The notes: generated by a model not told the origin, from the sequence alone. A DNA stretch of 64,000 nucleotides from Bilabrum cf. latius (GCA_965178125.1 OZ237746.1:124001-188000); one strand, 5' to 3'. Positions 46,996-57,566 are shown, counted from the first letter of the stretch. A program made the numbers and translations.

Positions 46996-47362
46996 GCGTG
47001 ATAGGAAGAGCCTGTTGGGCTCGCCGTTGAGTCGGCAAGCGCTTGCCCGGATGGGCAGTCTCGGGTGATTTAGGGCACAAACTACATCCGATACACCACC
47101 TCATGCAACGGAATTGCGCAGCCTTCGCAGCCCCTCTGGTAAGATCCAGTGCCTCTTCGTCATTAATGGCGCCTGCGCAACGATCGCCCCGAGTGAGCAG
47201 TCCATCCGGCACTGCACCGGCGAATTCTCTGCAGCACCGCGCGTGGCACTTCCCATCCGCGGCTGAGCTGCCGGTGTAGCCTGCAGCTAATACAATTAAC
47301 CCAACACCGGGACGAAACAGCTTCAATCAACATGTCCTGCCTTCGAAAGTAGCCACCGGGCA
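46996..47362. other. Region upstream of the receiver-domain ORF
   Basis: A minus-strand open frame spans 47326-46952 but shows no recognisable domain. It may hold the missing 5' exon of the receiver protein. I could not place a splice pair with confidence. Confidence 0.3.
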
Positions 47363-49558
47363 TCACGTATGTCCAGCAAGCACCTTCACGCACTCATCGT
47401 GACCTCCCGCCCGAGCTGCCTCCAGCGCCGAATCGAGCAGCTCTCGCCCACCTGCCAGCGCGCCCAGCACCAGCCGCTGCCCCAGCTCCAGCGGCCTCCC
47501 TTCTCGTGCAGCCTGCAACACCAGCCCTGCATCTCGCCTGGCATCCCCAGCCCGCCTCCACCGGACCATACCCCCCTGCCTGTGCTTGGCATCCCGCAGC
47601 AGCAGATCACGCCCGAGCCTGACCACTGCACGAAGCACGGCCATGCGCCGTTTTGTATCTAGAACCGGTACTGCAGCACCGGCATCTTCCTTACAATGCA
47701 GTGCACCCTCTCTTGCGTCCATTCCGGCCAGTTCCTCCCAAGCCGCCCCCACCACTCCCCGCACCCCATTCCCCACACGTGCTCTATGAAGTGGAGCCCA
47801 ACCGATCTTGAAGATACACAAATCACGGATTTCTCCTGGTACGCCTTCATCTTCATGCCAGTTGCTCGGCTCCGGCTCGGCCCTGCCCATGCCCTCTGTC
47901 ACGTCCAGCATCGAGCTCAGCAGCACAACCACGTCCTCCATGCGGCTACCCAGTTGCTGCAGTGCACTGCATGCATACCACCCCACCGTATCGGGATCGA
48001 TGGGCTCCCCCTGAGACAGCAAGTGCAGCATGCATGACGCACGCAGGCAGCATGGAGGGCCAGAAGGAGTGGGTGCCTGGGTGGCCTCGATCCACTGGAT
48101 CGCACGCAGCGCCCTAGTCCTGCGGGGCAGGAGGGCCCGTCTATCCTCAAGGGAAAGCAGCTCGCTTTTGGGGCCTTGTTCATGCAGCTGCGAGGTACGA
48201 TTCATTCCATTGATCGGTCCTCGCGGGTCTTGACCCTCAAAGGAGCAGTCAGGCAGCAGGCTTTTCCATCCCCCGGGCGGCGGAATGCCCCCCGAGTGCC
48301 CGAGCTTTACCGCGCGTATTGACGCGCTGTTGGCGACGGATTTGACGAGGTGTAGTACCATTTGGTTTGCGATCATGAGCTGTTCAACCTCGAGAATTTG
48401 AAGAGACAGGCTCTTCTGGATCGCGTCGGTCAGCCGCGGGACCGACCCCTGGGGAATCGGGGACCTGACCCTGCTTATGCCAGATAGAATCACCTTGCGC
48501 AAGCTGCTGCTGCCTATCGCATCTGCAAGCGCTCCGAACCTTCCGTCTTCCGCCCTCATCCCGGCCATGTCCAGGTTGACCAGGGAGCGGCAATGTTCGA
48601 TGCCGGCTGCGAGAGCTCTCTGCGACGACTGCGACGCGACGATCGCGCAACCTTGCAGCGACAGATACCGCATAGTGCAGTTGGATGCCAGTCCCTCTCC
48701 CAGAGCTGTGATACCCTCGTCACCCGGGCTGTTGTCCCCCAGCCAGAGACACTCCACCGCCGGGTCTTGTCCCAGGCACTTGCCGATGGCGGCGAACCCG
48801 GCCGGCCCGATGCCGCATCTTGTCAGGATTAGCCTCCGAATGGCCACGGGTCGATGTGATTGCGGAGCATTGCTGTGCCTGGGCGTCAGAGCCTCCGTAA
48901 GAGCTATTGCTCCCGGGTCACCGATCGAGTTGATCGCCAGAGAGAGTGTGTTGAGGTTGCAGCCGTTCGAGATCCAGTCCGCCAGGCGCTGCATGTCGGA
49001 AGGCATGCTGCTGCTCAGTCCGCTCAGTGTGATCGATCGCAATGATGTGCTCGGGTGAATGCCTGCCTCGGCGAATCGAAGTGAAAGTGTTCTTGAGCAC
49101 TGCAAGAGCTTGATGCAGTCGTGCTACCGTATCATGCATGCCAGCGCCGCATCAAGGCATTTTGATATGTTGCCGGTAAACTGCAGGCACTTCAAGTACT
49201 TGAAACTTGTTAATGACAGAAGAAAATCAGCGATTCCTTCCTAGAACTCGGCCGCTTCTGGGGCATCTAGCAACTTGAAGTGGATCCAATTCAAGCCAGA
49301 GAGCCGCTACGATCGCGCACGGAGTGCGAAGTCATGAAGCAATTCCGGCGTCCAGCCATCCCAATGCATAGTCATGAAGCCTATCTTGCCTGCAATTAGG
49401 TCTGCAAGCAGCTCGGTCATCTGCGATGTTGCTGGCTTGAAAAATCGAGGTCGAGCATTGTATTGTCCATTCTCGTGGTCTAGCAGATCCGTTCTGTCTC
49501 TCACCTGTGAACTAGTATAATCTTTATAGTCAGCTTCTACGGCGCATTCCGCTGCCAT
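47363..49558 (-). CDS. LRR protein, copy 2 of an inverted paralogue pair
   Basis: From ATG 49558 to TGA 47363 the frame is open with TAGs at 49307, 49241 and about 49127 read as Gln: 731 residues, or 708 if the in-frame 69-nt GTGAGA...TTTTTCAAG stretch after MAAECAVEADYKDYTSSQ is an intron, as the intron position of copy 1 suggests. It has the same plan as 41425-43616: helical N-terminus, RNI-like LRRs (LRSITLSGLSSS, LNTLSLAINSIGDPGAIALT, IRRLILTRCGIGPAGFAAIG, MRYLSLQGCAI, LVNLDMAGMRAE) and a conserved C-terminal block. The LRR part has diverged from copy 1, while the last 250 residues are almost identical except for one 20-residue patch. Function unknown. Confidence 0.75.
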
Positions 49559-50013
49559 GCCGGTTTACGGTAAGGTGTATGGCGTCGTCACTCAGCATTC
49601 CCGATCCAGGCTTGGATAGCGCCATCGTGCCGTGCAGTTGCCGTGCAGTTGCCGTGCAAGCAGCCTGAGTGTGGTTGTTATTAGGCCTAAATCAAGATTC
49701 GCTCGTTCGTTCGTTGTTTGCATCTTGCAGAATCTACGGGTGGCAGCAAGAGCGAACCCCCTCCCCGAGTGGCACTTTTTCGCGTACAACCCACAAGACG
49801 GCGATTCAACACCACTTCAAGCACAACAAACATATCGAGCGAGCGACCTCAGTCGCCCCCAAGCCTCGTCAGCGCTGCCGCCACCCGAAACCTCGACAGA
49901 GCCGCCTTTCGCGCCCGCGTGAGCACCAGAATGGCCAGCTCAGTCGGGACCCGGACGTGCCTGACCATGTGCGGCTGCAGCCAGCGCCTGTTGCCACCAG
50001 CGACCCAACCCTT
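49559..50013. other. Intergenic
   Basis: 455 bp holding the presumed promoter of LRR copy 2 and the 3' flank of the next minus gene. A triple GCCGTGCAGTT-type short repeat lies at about 49627-49658. No gene is supported. Confidence 0.4.
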
Positions 50014-52149
50014 CTATTGATCACAGCCTGCAGGAGCCTCACCCTTCTCCTCGGCACCGACAACAGCGCACCGCTCTCGGTCCACGAGCGTCTCGCGCAC
50101 CAGGTACTTCATCACCACGTCACACACGCGACTCACCGCGCCCCCCACGTGTGCCCTGGCGAACTTGCTGCGGACTACCTGCGCGAGGACATGCATGGTA
50201 CCCCCTACCATTTCTGACGGCAGCGGTTGAGTGCTTGGCTCTTTTGATTTCGGCACATAGGCACATATGTCCATCTTCGCCAGCTCCAGCCCGATGATGC
50301 TGTGCCTGTACTGACCCTCATCCAGCCCCGGCACAAGGCTCGGGGGCATGGCCTCGCTGTTGAGCACCCAGTAAGGAGCGTGCGTCCCGTCGCAGATGAC
50401 CCTCCCCATGACCAGCAGCGCCTCTTTATCCAGCGTGGCGGCTGCATTGGCAGTGAATCGTCGCACCACGTCGTCACATATGTCTCCCATCCCCGCCCAC
50501 AGTGCCTTCCGCAACAGCCCTGACCGAGCCATCGTGCACGCAAGCCGCTTGCGGGCGGGTCTGCGTGCTGTAGTGCCTTTGCCCAGCACTTGGGCAGCGG
50601 TGGTCAGCACCTTGACGCTCCAGTCTTGCACGGAAAAATGGGTGGAGTCGCCCGTGCGGAATCGACGAGAGGGGGCCGATGCGGCAGACTTGGTCAAGAA
50701 ACCGCGGATGAAGCTCGTGTGCTGATCGTCTAGGATCCCTCCCTCACTACTCGCAGGGGTCAAGTCCGCATCGCCAGGGGTCTCGCCTCCGCTTGCTGCC
50801 AGCGGCTAGGGCTTGCCGTACGAAACGACCTTGCACGCGTCTTGTAGGAAATCTCCCAGCACCATCAGCAGGTCCACATGGCGGCACATCGCGTCGCTGG
50901 AATAGTCCCACGCAGGGCCCGAGTAGTTGTGCAGCCAGCTCAGCGCCTCCTCCAGCGCGCTCTTCCGCGTCAATGCCTCCAGGCTGTGGCCCCGTTCGAG
51001 GTGCGATACTCCGCCCCGCAGCGCATCAGCCACCACATCGCACGCGAGGTCGAAGAAACCGTCCCTGGCCAGGCAATCCATGTACTTCTGGACGGCCTCT
51101 CGCCTCGTGTGGATGAGCATGCCGCACACTCGAAGCACCGATGCGCGCACCCGCATGTCGCGGTGAGGCATGCGAGCAACGTGAATGAGAGCGGCGGTGT
51201 ATCCGCCCGTCAGCAGCTCCCGCACAATGGCCGGGTCCTTGGGCTGCTCCAGCGCGCCCGAGGTCATGTTGATGATGTTCACGAGAAACCGCTCGTCCAG
51301 GGCGAAATCGGCACCGGGAGTACCATTCGGGGTCGTAACGTCTGCTTTAGGTTGGCCTGGACCGGCTCTTATCCCTGATTCTCCGCCAGCGCCCGAGTGG
51401 GGGCCAGCCCCGGCTTGCTCGCCCTCGGAGGCACTGCTGGCAGTAACAGCAGCGTGCACGGCAGCCCGGAGGTGCTTGGGCACCCGCGGGCGGAATGGCT
51501 TCGCTCTCGGGGCGTGCGACATCCAGGAGCACTGGGGCGACTTTCCGTTATCTTTTTGTACGGGTTGCGTGGGCATAGACATTCCAAACATACCTGCAGG
51601 GTCAGGAATGTCGGCCGGGATAGGCTGCTTAGGCAGCCCGATGGATTCGCGGGCTCGGCCGGCTGCATCGACGAGGGCAGCCGCGTTGATGATGGACTGG
51701 CCCAAGTATCGACCGGCCTTCACTTTCCCATACTCCTTCGAGAACCACGGTGCACCCTCAATGTACCCGAGCACCAGTGTAGCATCGATCGCGGCACGCG
51801 GACTCTTGGCGATGTTCTCCACTATACCAAGCAGTTTGGGCAGCAATTGGCGTTTATTGAGCAACTGCTGCGCCGCATAGTCCATTTGGCCGGAATATGT
51901 CATGGTTGTTATGGTTCGAAGGGCTGACCGCAGGTCTACCACTGTTGCTGATGAATCAAACAGCGTTCTGGAAGCCTTGGTAGTTGGAAGTGGCCCATGC
52001 TTCCCTAAACCCTATCCTTGCATAAGCTTTTCGAGGTCTTTTGAGCTTCCAGGCACGTCATTGTCCGCAATGAATCCAAACTGTACGTGCGCAGGTGGTA
52101 TTTGCACGTGTCGCGGCTGCAAGCCTACGCACAGTGCATGCAGCCTCAT
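50014..52149 (-). CDS. Unknown helical protein, possibly ARM/HEAT-like
   Basis: From ATG 52149 to TGA 50014 the frame gives 711 residues with TAGs at 50806 and about 52013 read as Gln. A TGA lies just upstream of the ATG in the same frame, which supports this start. Long amphipathic helices recur: MDYAAQQLLNKRQLLPKLLG, AAIDATLVLGYIEG, TAALIHVARMPHRDMRVRAS, VQKYMDCLARDGFFDLACDV, HVDLLMVLGDFLQDACKVV. This resembles ARM/HEAT repeats. The C-terminal third contains LDKEALLVMGRVICDGTHAP and LVPGLDEGQYRHSIIGLELA, a region of which a broken copy lies at 52625-52793. I do not recognise the family and infer only a scaffold-like fold. Confidence 0.6.
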
Positions 52150-52299
52150 CGGATCGGCTGTTGTGATGCGCCTAAATAAAACTCAATATGGTGGTCAATG
52201 GCGAAGCGAGTTAGCCTGTCAAGCAAGCTGATGTGTCACAACACTGACTGGGGATCATTCAGGGATCGACAGCTGGGATTTTTGTCGAATTTCGTCGAG

Positions 52300-52425
52300 T
52301 CGACAGATTTTTTTGATTTTTTTGTTGAATTTTACACGAAAATGTTGTTTGGAAAAAAAAAAATCGACGTGTCGAAAATTCGACAGATCATTTTTTGGGG
52401 GGGGAGGGGGGGGGGGGAAACATGA
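52300..52425. repeat. T-rich, A-run and G-run low-complexity block with inverted pieces
   Basis: T-runs (52305-52325) and an A-run (52353-52365) are followed by a run of almost only G (52397-52419). Around them TGTCGAATTTCG (about 52280) and its imperfect complement CGAAAATTCGACA (about 52373) could pair into a long hairpin. This is unlike the GC-rich unique sequence around it and suggests the end of an inserted element or a replication-slippage site. Confidence 0.6.
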
Positions 52426-52624
52426 TGCTGGGCTCCGTGAGGCATCGCTAGCCCAGTGGGCGCCAGAATCTCGCTCATCGTTTCAAACTAGATCTAGTAG
52501 GTCCGCGGGTTCCCTCACCCCCTTCTCGATCCCTTCACGCCTCTGCAGCTACGATCCACGTACGCTGCCACGGATTCGCACACGTGCAATCAGCCTGCGA
52601 GGTGTGAGCTCTGTCTCGGGGGGC

Positions 52625-52793
52625 AACATCCTGATGTTGCTGTGCCTGTACTGACCCTCATCCAGCCCCGGAACAAGGCTCGGGGGTATGGCCTCACTGT
52701 TGAGCACCCAGTAAGGAGCGTGCGTCCCGTCGCAAATGACCCTCCCCACGACCAGCAGCGCCTCTTTATCCAGTGTGGCGGCGGCGTACATCC
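52625..52793 (-). pseudogene. Duplicated fragment of the 50014-52149 gene
   Basis: About 165 bp match 50290-50455 with only a few base differences by eye (for example GGTATGG versus GGCATGG). They encode LDKEALLVVGRVICDGTHAP and SLVPGLDEGQYRHS on the minus strand. Similarity stops abruptly on both sides, so it is a partial segmental copy with no start or context. It lies 476 bp beyond the parent gene's start. Confidence 0.8.
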
Positions 52794-53285
52794 ACTAGTC
52801 CTGCGGCGTGGAGGACGGTTTGCCCGAGCTACCTGCCGTCCTTGGAGGCAACACAGTCATGCACAGCCCCCGTGGTTTGCAGTATCGAGTGGAGTCACCG
52901 CCGGCTTTACCTCCAACTGGCACGTGCATGGTCGCCTCCCTGGAAATTTATGTGGCAAGTATCTGTTCTGAAATGTACAAGAGTCTGGATATTTTTGAAT
53001 TTGTAGTCCGCCGGAACTGCCTGCCGCCGGCGAGCACGCACATGGAATGCGCTGTCCATCTCAAGTCAAAGCGATTAATGCAACAACTTGATGCCCTGGA
53101 TGCCCTCAAGCAACTGCTTGCCTGTCATCGTCAGCTGCGTTGGCTAGTACCCAGCAGCTCCACTCGACTGGATGACTAAACTGCAGGGTGATTCCCATGG
53201 CTTGGCACCTCGTCCCCCTGTGGCATTGACTTCGGTCTACAGCAACACCGTCATCCTCCCAACAAGAGCGACGAGCCAGTGGCGG
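52794..53285. other. Short unassigned region with one small ORF
   Basis: A plus-strand ORF at 52808-53179 (123 codons, ends TAA) is open without TAG but has no recognisable domain or homologue here. It may be a small gene or chance. Confidence 0.25.
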
Positions 53286-53572
53286 CATATCGTCTCCCGC
53301 CTGCAGCCTTGAGCATGGGGCTGATGCATATCGTCTCCCGCCTGCAGCCTTGAGCATGGGGCTGATGCATATCGTCTCCCGCCTGCAGCCTTGAGCATGG
53401 GGCTGATGCATATCGTCTCCCGCCTGCAGCCTTGAGCATGGGGCTGATGCATATCATCTCCCGCCTGCAGCCTTGAGCATGGGGCTGATGCATATCGTCT
53501 CCCGCCTGCAGCCTTGAGCATGGGGCTGATGCATATCATCTCCCGCCTGCATCATTCAGCATGGGGCTGATG
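53286..53572. repeat. 41-bp minisatellite, seven units
   Basis: Units begin at 53286, 53327, 53368, 53409, 53450, 53491 and 53532, each starting CATATC(G/A)TCTCCCGCCTGCA. The fifth and seventh have A in place of G at the variable base, and the last diverges near its end. There are no unique spacers, so it is not a CRISPR array. The period is not a multiple of three, so the overlapping ORFs are fortuitous. Confidence 0.95.
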
Positions 53573-54015
53573 CACGGCATCGTCCAACTATGCTTCTCGC
53601 CTTTCCCGTGTGGCCGTACAGTAGTAGCCCAACAACCGGCTGAAGACACGATAGGCTCCATGAAGCAGGCAGAGAACAACATGTTGCCAGCAAGTCCCGA
53701 CTAGCTGCCTACGATAGATCAGGAGAGCCAGGAGTGCTGGGAGAGCCAGCGACTGCTCCACTGAACAGGACAGTGCTGGCAGGAGGGGACAGACGTGAAG
53801 ACGTCTGCCAGCAAGCTCCCTGCCTGCCCCGCCTGCGCACGCCGCATGCCGACGTTCCTTGCATCTGCGCACTCCACTGCTGCCATTGGTCATGGCGCAT
53901 TGCTAGGAACCGCTGGCACGCACTGCAGGAAGCCTGTATCCAACCTCAACGCCCCACTAGTACCAGCATACCTAGCACCACCCGGGGCCTGGCCTGCAGC
54001 CAGACCAAATCGCAG
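53573..54015. other. Intergenic after the minisatellite
   Basis: 443 bp with no supported feature. Small overlapping ORFs on both strands lack family signals. Confidence 0.4.
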
Positions 54016-54719
54016 TCACTGCACGTACACGAGCCAGCCGAGCACGATGTAGAACAATACTGCAGGATAAAGCACCAGCAGGCGGCGGCGCTCCTCCACA
54101 GTGGTCTGGAGGAACACGAGAGCTGCCCTGCTTGCCCACGTGATGGCGGCCAGCGTGCAGATCGCCCGGAACACGCCGTTGCTCCACAGGGACCCTAGGA
54201 CCGCGGCGATGACGAGCGGGCAGGAAGCGTAGCCCAATATGCTTACGGTCTGAAAGAAAGACTGCTGGCCGCCCAGCAGCTGGGCATTGAGAGTGATCAC
54301 AGCGCTGCCCCCCCACATGAGCATGAACACGGAAGTGAACACAAGAGATGACTGCTCAGCCGATGCTCCTAACGACAAGGTGCTGCGCGAAAGCGAAGCA
54401 TGTTTATTATGGGAGAGCGGACATGACAAAGCTTAGTCCCCTGACGACAGCAGGCATGGGTTTTCTTTTCTTACATCGACAGAATCAAGCACAAGATGAG
54501 CGGGCCCCACAGGTCCCAACTGCGCAGCCTACCGATCTATTCCTAGCTGTTTCCCACTCCAACTGGAACCATGACTAGCTTGACTTTTTCGTAAACGACC
54601 ATGAGGTCTCTCGTGATCGTCGTGCACACTGGTTCGTCGAGAGTCCGCAACGTGCTGTTGCTCGTATTCCCCACTGAATCCATGGCTGGGCCCTCTGGAA
54701 TCGCTGCAGCTGCCGCCAT
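54016..54719 (-). CDS. YIPF6: Yip1-family Golgi membrane protein, YIPF6 type
   Basis: Exon 54719-54475, intron 54474-54383 (92 nt, phase 2, acceptor GCGCAG), exon 54382-54016 ending TGA: 203 residues, near the usual family size. YIPF6 proteins sit in ER-Golgi membranes and partner other Yip1-family proteins in vesicle traffic. The signature is unmistakable: STLRTLDEPVCTTITRDL, WDLWGPLILCLILSI, GSAVITLNAQLLGG, SFFQTVSILGYASCPLVIAA and RRRLLVLYPAVLFYIVLGWL, with the multiple hydrophobic helices expected. Two TAG codons (54543-54545 and 54537-54539) sit between the N-terminal domain and WDLWGP, so the protein cannot be made unless TAG is sense. Splicing restores the frame exactly. Confidence 0.9.
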
Positions 54720-54854
54720 GAGCTCAACAAGTAGATTGGCTCTGGCACTGAAACGCTTTTAGACGAGGCGTACAGGTGGGTGGGAAATTTCCCCAAACGT
54801 TTCAACGCGAGGCATAATGCAATTCGATCGGAGTTGGCGGGCCAAAAATGCGCA

Positions 54855-57263
54855 TCACGAATCCGGTGCCTTGTGCCCCCTTCTGGCGTGGCCACGCCCG
54901 ACCAACCCTCTGCTCCTTTCTTCCAGCAAGTCCCCGCCTGGCTCCATCCCGAACGGAGCCGCAGCCAGCCCGCGCTCCACATCACCCCTAGGAGCATCTT
55001 TCTGGCCCCGCAGCGCCCTCCCCCCACTGGCACCTTCCTCCTGATCAGCACTGCCACCTTCATTGCCTTGCTCCCCGTCCGCCCCCCCCTTCACCTCCTT
55101 CAAGTACCCCCCCTTGAGCGTGTATCCCTCCCACACCACCGTCTGCACCAGCACGCAGGCCACGGGCACCAACAGGAGCAGGGCCCAGATCGTGACACGC
55201 ACCGCCGAGGCAGCACCGACATCCCCCGAAAGGAGCACGCTCACCCCCACCACCCCCCCCTCCGCCCCCCCCCCATCCGTCCCGTCTCCCCTAAACCCAT
55301 GCGCCGCGTGCGCGTGAAGAGCCGCCCCCGCGCTCGCGTGCCCAGTGGCTGGATCGCTAAACACCATGGAGTGGTGGGTCCTGTCCATACCCTGGCCCGC
55401 CCCTGCACCCAGCGCCCGCTGCACATCCTCGCCGATCGCCATACCCCCCTCGCTGCCGCTGCCGCTGCCGCTGCCGCTGCTGCTGCTGCTGGTGGGCCCC
55501 ACCCCCATGCCTAGAGTGACCCCCTCCCCCTCCACCTCCAGGTCCATCGGCACTCCCTCTTCCCCGACGCCTTGTTCCCTGGCCATGGACAGCGCAAAGT
55601 ACCCCAGCATGGGTGCGAGCGACTGGGAGAACTTGGAGGCGAAGGCGGCCGTCCCAACGATGGAGGCGCTCAGCTGTTGGGGCCTATCGTTGAGGAACAC
55701 GTCCTCGTCCACAAGGTCGCTCAGGATCAGGGGACTCAGCCGACACACGCACTCACTCGTCACACGGTTCAGCAGCATGAACACGCAGACGGCCCATGGC
55801 GGAGGCAGGGCCACCGCTCGGGCCACTCTGCCCATCCCCATCCAGTCCCACGAGGTGGCCAAACCGGACCAGGACCCTGCACCGTTCGAACCCCCAGCTC
55901 CATCGGGGGAGCCCACCTCCAGACTGCTGGCACCGTCCTCCTCCCCCTCCCCCCCAGCGGCGGCGGCGGCCCAGTGCAGCAGCCCCCCGCTGGCGAGAGC
56001 AGTGGCCAGCACCGCGCCGCCCAGCAGCACCAGCCGCAGCCGGAAGATCCGTGCGAGCACCCAGTGCAGGCCGTTGCTCCGGATCCATGGTGTGACGAGC
56101 ACGGTGGCGGCGTGGGGCAGCAGGAAGCTGGCCGACACTACCATCCCCCTGGCGCTGGCCGACACCCCCCCTGCAGCGAGCGCGTCCATGAAGGGGGCGA
56201 AGAAGTGCTTCTCGAAGGTGCAGTCGAACACCTGGATGATGCTGACGAGTGCGAAGAGCAGGAAGTTCCTGTGGCCCAGCAGCTGCCTGGCGAACACCAC
56301 CACCGTGGGCTGCTGCTGCGCGATGGCATCTGGCCCGCCGACTGGTGCACTGGTGCCGTCTGCAGAACCAGAACCATCGACTGCACCAGCACAAGCACCA
56401 GCACCAGCGCCAGCACCAGCACCAGCACCAGCGACCGGCGGTATGAGTTTGTCCTGATCGCTCGGTGCGACAGCTCCAGATTTCTTAGAGGCGGCCTTTG
56501 TGCCACGATCTGCTGAGCCCTTGGTCCTGATCCCACCCTCCATCCCCGCCGCCGAGGCCCAGAACACCAGGGTGCAGCCCATTGCAACCGCCAGGCACAG
56601 GGCCCTGAAGTTGCCTAGATCCTCGGGATCCCAGGCGATGTGAGCCGCCCAGGACGTGAGCGATCCCACTGCGGCGCAAATGGCCGACCACATATTGGCC
56701 CTGGCCCTGTCACCTGGGGTGCGCGTGACCTCTGCCAACAGGGCGCCGTGATTCACCTCTACGAGAGTGAGCAGTCCGTCGTACAGGCACAGGGCCAGCA
56801 GGAAATGCAGGCCCGACCACACGCGCGCCGAGGATAGATCACTATCAGCTGCGCCTAATAATTTCCCGGTTGCAAATGCCAGCGAGCCGAGTGACGTGGC
56901 GGAGCTCGTCGTCTCCGCATCCCCAGCTGGCGACTGGGAGCGGCCCCACGCGCTGGGCCACGGGTACCATGTCAGCACAAATGCCGCACTCCACAAAAGA
57001 CCGCCCCATCTTATAGCATCTGTGCGCTTGCTTTTGCCAGATAATACTCTTTGGTCCGATATCCATCCGAATATCGGATCGTTCACCGCGTTCCAGATCC
57101 CGAACACGATCTGTACGCAATAGAACCACCAACTGCTGACTAATGCGACGCTTGAGAATAGCTCCAGATAATACGTCACGAACAAATTATTCAACGCTGA
57201 ACTAGCAAACATGGTTGCCCCGAAGGCTACCGATGGGAGCAACTTTCCATCCATGGCACTCAT
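54855..57263 (-). CDS. Major-facilitator-type transporter, MFSD13/TMEM180-like
   Basis: ATG 57263 to TGA 54855, 802 residues, one exon, no in-frame TAG. The N-terminus AFGATMFASSALNNLFVTYYL and VFGIWNAVNDPIFGWISDQR match the MFSD13/TMEM180 branch of the major facilitator superfamily, where the GWISD segment is the cytoplasmic loop between helices 2 and 3. Around ten to twelve hydrophobic segments are visible. They are split by a Gly/Ala-rich central loop (about 56350-56520) and a second large loop near 55300-55560, with a charged C-terminal tail. The substrate is unknown. Low-complexity loops enlarge it well beyond the usual 500-550 residues. Confidence 0.75.
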   Translation of the reverse strand: MSAMDGKLLPSVAFGATMFASSALNNLFVTYYLELFSSVALVSSWWFYCVQIVFGIWNAVNDPIFGWISDQRVLSGKSKRTDAIRWGGLLWSAAFVLTWYPWPSAWGRSQSPAGDAETTSSATSLGSLAFATGKLLGAADSDLSSARVWSGLHFLLALCLYDGLLTLVEVNHGALLAEVTRTPGDRARANMWSAICAAVGSLTSWAAHIAWDPEDLGNFRALCLAVAMGCTLVFWASAAGMEGGIRTKGSADRGTKAASKKSGAVAPSDQDKLIPPVAGAGAGAGAGAGACAGAVDGSGSADGTSAPVGGPDAIAQQQPTVVVFARQLLGHRNFLLFALVSIIQVFDCTFEKHFFAPFMDALAAGGVSASARGMVVSASFLLPHAATVLVTPWIRSNGLHWVLARIFRLRLVLLGGAVLATALASGGLLHWAAAAAGGEGEEDGASSLEVGSPDGAGGSNGAGSWSGLATSWDWMGMGRVARAVALPPPWAVCVFMLLNRVTSECVCRLSPLILSDLVDEDVFLNDRPQQLSASIVGTAAFASKFSQSLAPMLGYFALSMAREQGVGEEGVPMDLEVEGEGVTLGMGVGPTSSSSSGSGSGSGSEGGMAIGEDVQRALGAGAGQGMDRTHHSMVFSDPATGHASAGAALHAHAAHGFRGDGTDGGGAEGGVVGVSVLLSGDVGAASAVRVTIWALLLLVPVACVLVQTVVWEGYTLKGGYLKEVKGGADGEQGNEGGSADQEEGASGGRALRGQKDAPRGDVERGLAAAPFGMEPGGDLLEERSRGLVGRGHARRGHKAPDS

Positions 57264-57566
57264 TACGAAGGTGATTGCCGTATCAGCTGTCCATAGCGTT
57301 TTGCAGGAGGAAACTTTTTGACATCTTATTTGAAGCTATCGTTTAGGCTGTACTTGAGTCGCTTTTCATTGGATTGGCGGGGGAGCCAGAATCGCAGGTG
57401 ATAAGGTGCAGTTTATGTACACCAAAAACAATATTGAGCGGAGCACCGCCGAACCGTATACTTCACTACAGAAGATAATCGATTTAGACCGCAACCAAGA
57501 AGGTTTAGACGTTTGCTTTAAGAGTCAGTTGAATTGTAACTCCAACTGAGTGCCTCCAAAGTCCGT
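57264..57566. promoter_or_regulatory. 303-bp region between divergent genes
   Basis: This separates the transporter start (57263, -) from the Tmc-like start (57567, +) and must contain both promoters. It is more AT-rich than its surroundings. No motif I can name. Confidence 0.4.

Noticed and set aside
53286-53572. CRISPR array
   Set aside because: The units are contiguous 41-bp repeats with no variable spacers, in a eukaryotic context.
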